A stretch of 5,108 nucleotides of DNA from a bacterium (lineage in GTDB: Bacteria; Cyanobacteriota; Vampirovibrionia; Gastranaerophilales; Gastranaerophilaceae). The notes below the pieces were generated by a model. It was not told the DNA's origin. It ran no database searches and saw nothing but the letters and a program-made list of their open reading frames with translations. Below, one piece after another: positions 1 to 5,108 of this stretch; position 1 is the stretch's first letter; the number at the start of each line of letters is the position of its first letter. A program made the translations under genes and the position numbers. Where the stretch lies: contig JAGOIO010000116.1 of the NCBI GenBank assembly GCA_017995595.1, positions 1-5,108 of the forward strand, written 5' to 3'.

Positions 1-1583
1 TAAACGTATCTGCGTTAGCAAGATTTGCAAAAATAGCACCTCCAATGATTGCAAATGCGATAGTAAAAGAATTAAATATAAAAGATTGTGAAATAACAGT
101 TGTCGGTGGTTTTATCAATTTTAAACTTGGAAAAACTTACCTTGAAAATACAATAGCTGAAGTTTTTGATAAAAAGCTTAATTTTGCAAAACCTGATAAT
201 AAGAATCCTGAAAAAATTATTTTAGAATATGTTTCAGCAAACCCTACAGGACCTTTCCATATAGGACATGGACGTTGGGCTGCGATGGGAAGTGCTTTGG
301 CAAACCTTTTAAAATTCGGGGGGAATGACGTATTTCAAGAATTTTATATTAATGATGCAGGCTCTCAAATTGATAAGCTTGGAAAATCATTAAAAATAAG
401 AGTTCAACAAGAATTGGGAGAAAAAGTTGATTTTCCTACAGACGAAGTTGAAAGAAAAAATTATTATGCAGGGGAATATTTAATTCCTATTGCAAAAAAA
501 TATTTAAGCGAAGGCAACAAATCATTAGAAGTAAAAGACCTTGCAAACTATGCAAAAGTTGAAATGGAAAGACTTCAACAAGAATTATTAAAAGATTTCA
601 GAGTACATTTTGATAAATTTTATTCAGAACTTGATTTACACAAAAGCGGAAAAGTTCAAAAATGTGTTGACAAGCTTCATGAAATGGGGAAAATGTATGA
701 AAAAGACGGTGCAACATGGTTTAAATCTTCAGAATATGGTGATGACCAAGACCGTGTAATAAAAAAAGCTGATGGAGCAAATACTTATCTTACAGCTGAT
801 ATAGCCTACCACTTGGATAAATTACAACGAGGTTTTGACAGAATGATAAACATTTGGGGTGCTGACCACCATGGCTATGTAGCCAGAGTAAAAGCATCTA
901 TTGAAGCCTTAGGCTATGACCCTAATAAACTTGAAGTTTTATTGGGACAACTCGTTAATCTTGTTATTAACGGAGAAGAAGTAAGAATGGGTAAACGTAA
1001 AAATATGGTTACTCTTGATGAGCTTATAGAAGATGTTGGCGTTGATGCTACAAGATATTGGATGATAATGAGAAGCATAGATAATACACTCGATTTTGAT
1101 ATTGAACTTGCTAAAAAATCATCTGATGATAACCCCGTATTTTATGTTCAATATGCACATGCTAGAGCTTGCTCAATATTAAGAAATGCAGTAAGCGAAA
1201 AAACTAATAATGAAACAGGTGAAATTTCGCCTGCACCTATGAGTGAAAAAGAATTAAATGATTTAATTGATAATTATTCTAAAGAACTTTTAGCTCCAAT
1301 CTTTAACGAGGAAAAATCTCTTAAAAATGAAAGAAAACTAATTCTTAAATTAGAAGAATACAAGTCGTTAATTAATTTTGCAATAGAACATAGAGCAGTT
1401 TACACACTTTGCAGATATTTACAAGAACTTTCGGCTGATTTTCACTCTTTCTACACAGTATCAAGAGTAATTACAGAAGATAAAGAAATGATGAAAGCCC
1501 GTTTAGCACTTGTAATCGCAACAAAGACAGTTCTTGAAAGTGCTATGAATATAATTGGTGTTACAGCACCTGAAAGAATGTAA
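1..1583 (+). CDS. argS: Arginyl-tRNA synthetase, 5'-truncated by window edge
   Basis: Cytoplasmic class I aminoacyl-tRNA synthetase that charges tRNA-Arg with arginine using ATP. The reading frame is open from the first complete codon (base 3), and the residues before the ATG at 45 (NVSALARFAKIAPP) still fit the N-terminal tRNA-binding Add-1 domain. The true start therefore lies upstream and the ATG at 45 is internal. About 526 codons are visible; the family is usually 550-580, so a few dozen residues are missing. Landmarks are GGFINFKL closing the N-terminal domain, the catalytic HIGH at 258-269, WGADHHGY at 855-878, a KMSKS-equivalent MGKRK at 987-1001, and a helical DALR-type anticodon-binding domain (RYLQELSADFHSFY) ending in the classic APERM C-terminus. 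The KMSKS-loop wording (MGKRKNMVTL) departs from the commoner MSKRxGN form. The stretch before the final helices, roughly bases 1190-1380, looks somewhat longer and more charged than usual. leuS follows after 61 bases with no terminator seen between them. Confidence 0.97.
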   Translation, partial: NVSALARFAKIAPPMIANAIVKELNIKDCEITVVGGFINFKLGKTYLENTIAEVFDKKLNFAKPDNKNPEKIILEYVSANPTGPFHIGHGRWAAMGSALANLLKFGGNDVFQEFYINDAGSQIDKLGKSLKIRVQQELGEKVDFPTDEVERKNYYAGEYLIPIAKKYLSEGNKSLEVKDLANYAKVEMERLQQELLKDFRVHFDKFYSELDLHKSGKVQKCVDKLHEMGKMYEKDGATWFKSSEYGDDQDRVIKKADGANTYLTADIAYHLDKLQRGFDRMINIWGADHHGYVARVKASIEALGYDPNKLEVLLGQLVNLVINGEEVRMGKRKNMVTLDELIEDVGVDATRYWMIMRSIDNTLDFDIELAKKSSDDNPVFYVQYAHARACSILRNAVSEKTNNETGEISPAPMSEKELNDLIDNYSKELLAPIFNEEKSLKNERKLILKLEEYKSLINFAIEHRAVYTLCRYLQELSADFHSFYTVSRVITEDKEMMKARLALVIATKTVLESAMNIIGVTAPERM

Positions 1584-1631
1584 TACTAAAATATATTCGT
1601 GATAAAATAAAATTATAAATAAATAGGATAT

Positions 1632-1638
1632 GAGGGAG
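1632..1638 (+). promoter_or_regulatory. Ribosome binding site of leuS
   Basis: GAGGGAG lies six bases before the TTG at 1645. It is a good Shine-Dalgarno match at a normal distance. It matters because it decides the non-ATG start: an in-frame stop (TAG, 1639-1641) sits just upstream of the TTG, and the next in-frame ATG is at codon 40, inside the catalytic domain. Confidence 0.8.
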
Positions 1639-1644
1639 TAGAAA

Positions 1645-4137
1645 TTGAAAGAACAATATTTTCCGCAAGAAATTGAGAAGAAATGGCAAGGCGACTGGGA
1701 AGCAAGAGATGTTTTCCATACCCCTGACGAAAGCGACAAACCAAAGTATTTTGCACTTTCTATGTTTCCATACCCATCTGGAAAGCTTCACATGGGACAT
1801 GTTAGAAACTATACAATTACAGATGTAATTGCAAGATTTAAAAAAGCTCAAGGATTTAATGTACTTCACCCAATCGGTTGGGATAGTTTTGGACTACCTG
1901 CAGAAAATGCAGCAATGAAGCACGGTGCTAATCCTGCACAATGGACAAAAGATAATATTGCGTATATGACAAAACAACTAAAAATGCTTGGATTATCTTA
2001 TGACTGGGATAGAGAAGTTACAACATGCTTACCAGAATATTATAAATGGACACAATGGTTATTCCTACAATTTTATAAACGTGGCTTGGCATACAAGAAA
2101 GAAGCCGCAGTTAATTGGTGTGATGAATGTGCAACAGTTCTAGCAAACGAGCAAGTTATCGATGGTAAGTGCTGGAGATGCGATAGCGTTGTTAAGAAAA
2201 AATATTTATCACAATGGTTTTTAAAGATTACTGATTACGCAGACGTATTACTAAAAGATTTGGATAAACTTGAAGGTTGGGGCGATAATGTAAAAACTAT
2301 GCAAGCTAACTGGATTGGAAAATCTACAGGTGCAATTTTTAAATTTAAAGTAGTTGATGCTCCAAATGGTGCAGAGATGGAAGTTCCTGTTTATACAACA
2401 AGACCAGATACAGTTCATGGAATAACTTACCTTGTTGTTGCTCCTGAATACAAAGATATTGAAGCTCTTACAACAAGTGAGAATACGTCAAAGGTTGAAG
2501 AATATAGAGAAAACGCACGTAAAATGTCAGAAATTGAGCGTTTATCAAGCGAAAGACCCAAAACAGGTGTTCCTCTTGGAACTCACTGCTTAAATCCATT
2601 TACAGGCGAAACATTCCCTCTTTGGACTGCGGATTACGCACTGGCTGAATATGGCACAGGTGCTGTTATGGCAGTTCCAACGCATGATGACAGAGACTTT
2701 GCCTTTGCTAAAAAATATAATTTACCATTAAAAGTTGTTATCACACCAAAAGACAAACAATTAAATCCGTCAGAAATGGAATGTGCATACACAGAACCGG
2801 GTTTACTTGTTAATTCTAACGAATTTAATGGAATGGAAAATACAAAAGCTAAAAAATCAATTACTCAGAAAGCTGTTGACGGCGGGTTTGGAGAATTTAA
2901 GACTCAATTCAGACTTAGAGATTGGTTAATTTCTCGTCAAAGATATTGGGGAGCTCCAATTCCAGTTGTTTATTGCGATAAATGCGGAGTGCAACCTGTT
3001 CCTGAAAATGAATTACCGGTTATGCTACCGGAAGACGTTGATTTCTCAGTTGTAGGGAAATCACCGATTACAACATCAAAGTCATTTGCAAATGCAAAAT
3101 GTCCTGTTTGTGGTGGCCCTGCTCACAGAGAAACTGATACAATGGATACATTTATTTGCTCTAGCTGGTACTATTTGAGATATGCTGATGCAAGAAACGC
3201 AGATAAGCCTTTCGATAAAAAACTTGTTAACCACTGGTTGCCTGTTGATCAGTATGTCGGAGGAATTGAACATGCAATTCTTCACTTGCTTTACTCAAGA
3301 TTTTTTACAAAAGCATTAAAAGATATGGGGTTACTTGACTTTGATGAACCGTTTAAGAATTTGTTAACTCAAGGTATGGTTCTTAAAGATGGTTCTAAGA
3401 TGTCAAAATCAAAAGGAAATACAGTTGACCCTGATGAGATATTTGAAAACTACGGTGCAGATACCGCTAGATTATTTATACTTTCAGATTCACCTCCAGC
3501 TCGTGATTTTGACTGGTCCGATGCCGGTGTTGAAGGTTGTTATAAGTTTTTAAATAAAGTTTGGAGACTTGTTGCAAACAACCAAGAAAATATAAAATTG
3601 GATTATGAAATAAAAACTAACCTGCCAAAAGTCGATGACGATTTAGTTAGAATAGTTCACATGGCAATAAAAGGAATTACAAATGATATCGAAAACGAAT
3701 ATCAGTTTAATACAGTAATTTCAAAATACAGAGAACTTACAAATGCTATTTCAGATTGGGTTAGCAATAAAAAAGACTTTAGTGAAGATGATAAAAATGT
3801 ATTCAGCTTTGCAGTTTTATCATTAATGAAATTGATGTCTCCGGTTGCAGTTCACATGACCGAAGAAATTTGGCATGAACTTGGAGCAAAAACATCAATT
3901 CACGACGAGCCATGGTGTAAATATGACGAAAATCTTGCAAAAGCAAGCTCAATTACACTAATAATACAAGTCAACGGTAAAGTGAGAGATAAGATTGAAG
4001 TTGATGAAAGTCTTTCTCAAGATGAACTTAAAGAAATTGCAATGAAGAGCGATAAGGTTAAGTCATTTACTGAAGGTAAAACTGTTGTAAAAACGATTGT
4101 TGTACCTAAAAAGCTTGTAAATATCGTTGTAAAATAG
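1645..4137 (+). CDS. leuS: Leucyl-tRNA synthetase (complete, TTG start)
   Basis: Cytoplasmic class I synthetase that attaches leucine to tRNA-Leu and edits misacylated products. It has 830 residues, within the usual bacterial range. The TTG start is supported by the RBS at 1632-1638, by an in-frame stop six bases upstream, and by the family-typical opening KEQYFPQEIEKKW. Domains in order: catalytic Rossmann fold with HMGH (residues 49-52) and GWDSFGLPAENAA; a zinc-type insert with C159, C162, C176 and C179; the CP1 editing domain with TTRPDT (251-256) and GTGAVMAVPTHDDRD (337-351), which keeps the aspartates used in editing; a second CxxC pair (C444/C447 and C486/C489) resembling the zinc-type motif seen in some bacterial LeuRSs; the leucine-specific stretch TDTMDTF; KMSKS (585-589); the anticodon-binding helical domain; and the C-terminal domain with IIQVNGKVRDKI. 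No frameshift or missing catalytic motif is seen. It is probably co-transcribed with argS, and a terminator follows 20 bases after the stop. Confidence 0.98.
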   Translation: MKEQYFPQEIEKKWQGDWEARDVFHTPDESDKPKYFALSMFPYPSGKLHMGHVRNYTITDVIARFKKAQGFNVLHPIGWDSFGLPAENAAMKHGANPAQWTKDNIAYMTKQLKMLGLSYDWDREVTTCLPEYYKWTQWLFLQFYKRGLAYKKEAAVNWCDECATVLANEQVIDGKCWRCDSVVKKKYLSQWFLKITDYADVLLKDLDKLEGWGDNVKTMQANWIGKSTGAIFKFKVVDAPNGAEMEVPVYTTRPDTVHGITYLVVAPEYKDIEALTTSENTSKVEEYRENARKMSEIERLSSERPKTGVPLGTHCLNPFTGETFPLWTADYALAEYGTGAVMAVPTHDDRDFAFAKKYNLPLKVVITPKDKQLNPSEMECAYTEPGLLVNSNEFNGMENTKAKKSITQKAVDGGFGEFKTQFRLRDWLISRQRYWGAPIPVVYCDKCGVQPVPENELPVMLPEDVDFSVVGKSPITTSKSFANAKCPVCGGPAHRETDTMDTFICSSWYYLRYADARNADKPFDKKLVNHWLPVDQYVGGIEHAILHLLYSRFFTKALKDMGLLDFDEPFKNLLTQGMVLKDGSKMSKSKGNTVDPDEIFENYGADTARLFILSDSPPARDFDWSDAGVEGCYKFLNKVWRLVANNQENIKLDYEIKTNLPKVDDDLVRIVHMAIKGITNDIENEYQFNTVISKYRELTNAISDWVSNKKDFSEDDKNVFSFAVLSLMKLMSPVAVHMTEEIWHELGAKTSIHDEPWCKYDENLAKASSITLIIQVNGKVRDKIEVDESLSQDELKEIAMKSDKVKSFTEGKTVVKTIVVPKKLVNIVVK

Positions 4138-4157
4138 ATACTTTTAGGCAATTTATC

Positions 4158-4191
4158 GAGCAATTCTCAAATTGAGAGTTGCTCTTTTTTT
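4158..4191 (+). terminator. Rho-independent terminator after leuS
   Basis: GAGCAATTCTC (4158-4168) pairs with GAGAGTTGCTC (4174-4184) across a five-base AAATT loop. This gives an 11-bp stem with a single T-G wobble, followed directly by seven T (4185-4191). It sits 20 bases after the leuS stop and ends the argS-leuS unit. There is no matching A-run on the left side, so it looks one-directional, toward the + strand. Confidence 0.93.
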
Positions 4192-4261
4192 ATAAATAGG
4201 ACTAAAATATTACCCAAATGGAGTTATAAAAAAAACTATTTTGTTGTATTGTATAAAAAAC

Positions 4262-4268
4262 AGGAGGG
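4262..4268 (+). promoter_or_regulatory. Ribosome binding site of the thioredoxin-like gene
   Basis: AGGAGGG, a near-perfect Shine-Dalgarno sequence, lies seven bases before the ATG at 4276. It is stronger than the signals before the other genes here and fixes the start. The gap from the terminator to this site (4192-4261) is very AT-rich. It must hold a promoter if the terminator is efficient, but I see only TATAAA-like -10 candidates without a convincing -35 partner. Confidence 0.85.
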
Positions 4269-4275
4269 ATAAAAA

Positions 4276-4674
4276 ATGAACTGGAAAAATTTTACAATTA
4301 TAGGACTAATTTTCATTATACCAATGCTTGCTTATGCGATTTTATCAAGAAGCGATATGTCAATAGCAAGTAAAACTACTTCAACAAAAAAAGCACAAAT
4401 TATAAAATTCACATCTACAATGTGCCTGGATTGTCAAAAGATTAACGGTGTAATGAAGCAGGTTTACCCGACATACAGTAATAAAATCACTTTAATAGAA
4501 ATTCCGGTACAAACAGATACACCATATAATAAACAAATGATTCAAAAATATAATGTAACACTTGTACCGACATTGGTATTTATAAATTCAAACGGTAAAA
4601 AAATTGCAAGAACTGAAGGATATCTTGATAAAAATCAACTTACTAAATATATGAAAGAACTTGTAAATGAATAA
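4276..4674 (+). CDS. Membrane-anchored or exported thioredoxin-like protein
   Basis: A 132-residue thioredoxin-fold protein. One hydrophobic segment (about residues 6-23) follows a short N-terminus with K4, so the protein should be targeted to the membrane. AYA at 19-21 could be a signal-peptidase site, so either an uncleaved anchor or a cleaved signal peptide is possible. A linker rich in S, T and K (about 24-40) leads into the domain: beta strand AQIIKFTS, then the redox motif C50-L-D-C53 at the start of a helix, a central strand (ITLIEIPV), the cis-proline loop V97-P98-T99 followed by strand LVFINSNGK, and a closing helix (QLTKYMKELV). This is the minimal thioredoxin core, and both active-site cysteines are present. 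The CLDC motif differs from the CGPC of general thioredoxins. The next gene overlaps its stop codon and encodes a CcdA-type transporter. The likely role is therefore an extracytoplasmic thiol reductase recharged by that transporter; the substrate is unknown. It could instead serve cytochrome c maturation (ResA/CcsX-like), but no cytochrome gene is in view. Confidence 0.85.
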   Translation: MNWKNFTIIGLIFIIPMLAYAILSRSDMSIASKTTSTKKAQIIKFTSTMCLDCQKINGVMKQVYPTYSNKITLIEIPVQTDTPYNKQMIQKYNVTLVPTLVFINSNGKKIARTEGYLDKNQLTKYMKELVNE

Positions 4675-5108
4675 TTTAACCCAACTTTTTACAATAACAA
4701 ACGGAGTTTCACATATCCATATAATGCTTCTTCTTGTATCATTTTTAGGAGGTTTAGTAGCATCAATATCACCTTGCTCACTAGCGATGTTACCAATTAT
4801 AATAGGATATGTTGGTGGATATTCAAAAAATTCACCGATTAAAACACTAATACAAATGTTATTTTTTGTATTCGGCTCTTCCATCGTTTTTGCAATTATT
4901 GGTATAATTTGTGCAATCACAGGCAAAGTTTTTGTTTCAGTTGCACCTGCATATTTTATATTATTCTTAGCATCATTATTAATGGTAATGGGTCTTAATG
5001 TTATGGGTATTTTGGAACTTAATATCCCTGTCATAATAAAACAGATGCCACAAAGTTCAGGTCGAAATATGTATTTTTATCCAATTTTGATTGGAGCTAT
5101 ATTTGCAC
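4667..5108 (+). CDS. ccdA: CcdA/DsbD-family membrane electron transporter, 3'-truncated by window edge
   Basis: Integral membrane protein of the CcdA (DsbD transmembrane domain) family, which moves reducing equivalents from cytoplasmic thioredoxin to thioredoxin-like proteins outside the membrane. 147 codons are visible and the frame is open to the edge. TM1 (about 19-48) carries the family signature SISPCSLAMLPIIIGYVGGY with the redox cysteine at C37 after P36. TM2 spans about 59-85 and TM3 about 93-115, followed by a polar loop and the start of TM4 (YPILIGAIFA). The second redox cysteine of the family normally lies in TM4, just past the edge, so it cannot be checked. C82 in TM2 is not at a known redox position. 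The ATG at 4667 overlaps the stop of the upstream gene by eight bases and has only a weak SD-like AAAGAAC (4654-4660), suggesting translational coupling. The ATG at 4724 (residue 20) is an alternative start just before TM1. A full-length DsbD is less likely because no N-terminal periplasmic domain precedes TM1. Confidence 0.88.
   Translation, partial: MNNLTQLFTITNGVSHIHIMLLLVSFLGGLVASISPCSLAMLPIIIGYVGGYSKNSPIKTLIQMLFFVFGSSIVFAIIGIICAITGKVFVSVAPAYFILFLASLLMVMGLNVMGILELNIPVIIKQMPQSSGRNMYFYPILIGAIFA

Noticed and set aside
1190..1380. Inserted domain in ArgRS before the anticodon-binding helices
   Set aside because: The stretch is only modestly longer than usual, charged and helical-looking. Length variation here is common and no separate domain is recognisable.
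1584..1644. Possible T-box or other leader regulation of leuS in the gap after argS
   Set aside because: The gap is only 61 bases, with no stem-loop of useful length, no T-box sequence and no terminator.
1503..1869. Two overlapping minus-strand open frames (1503-1739 and 1561-1869) across the argS-leuS junction
   Set aside because: They lie antisense to well-supported synthetase codons and to the leuS RBS, have no recognisable domain, and show low-complexity F/L/I/S/C composition typical of reverse reading of AT-rich genes.
3082..3285. Minus-strand 67-codon open frame inside leuS
   Set aside because: It is fully antisense to the conserved LeuRS region containing TDTMDTF; no family resemblance.
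4225..4257. TATAAA hexamers (4225-4230 and 4252-4257) as promoter -10 boxes for the thioredoxin-like gene
   Set aside because: Neither has a -35-like hexamer at normal spacing. The second would start transcription inside or next to the Shine-Dalgarno. In such AT-rich DNA these matches are expected by chance.
4588..5034. Minus-strand 148-codon open frame opposite the thioredoxin-like and ccdA-like genes
   Set aside because: The + strand frame here carries the clear CcdA signature SPCSLAMLP and transmembrane segments. The antisense product has no recognisable domain.

Overview
The window is an AT-rich bacterial segment, roughly one third G+C by eye. It carries four genes, all on the + strand and tightly packed. 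The layout is: the 3' part of an arginyl-tRNA synthetase gene (argS, start outside the window), a 61-base gap, a complete leucyl-tRNA synthetase gene (leuS, TTG start), a strong intrinsic terminator, an intergenic gap of about 84 bases after it, a small membrane-anchored or secreted thioredoxin-like gene, and, overlapping its stop codon, the 5' part of a CcdA/DsbD-type membrane electron-transporter gene that runs off the right edge.

The first half is translation housekeeping: two class I aminoacyl-tRNA synthetases, probably co-transcribed and ending at the hairpin at 4158-4191. The second half is a two-gene redox module. The expected flow, from family knowledge, is cytoplasmic thioredoxin to the CcdA-like protein in the membrane to the thioredoxin-fold protein outside the membrane, which then reduces disulfides in a target such as apocytochrome c or other cell-envelope proteins. 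The target cannot be read from this window.

The taxon is uncertain. The LeuRS has cyanobacteria-like wording in places (for example TVLANEQV and QWFLKITDYA), combined with low G+C and cysteine-rich zinc-type motifs. This would fit a non-photosynthetic, AT-rich relative of Cyanobacteria (Melainabacteria/Gastranaerophilales type), but other AT-rich bacteria are not excluded. This is a weak inference.

I see no CRISPR array, mobile element, tRNA/rRNA gene or convincing novel system. Both synthetases look intact, and the most interesting part is the thioredoxin-like/CcdA pair at the right edge.
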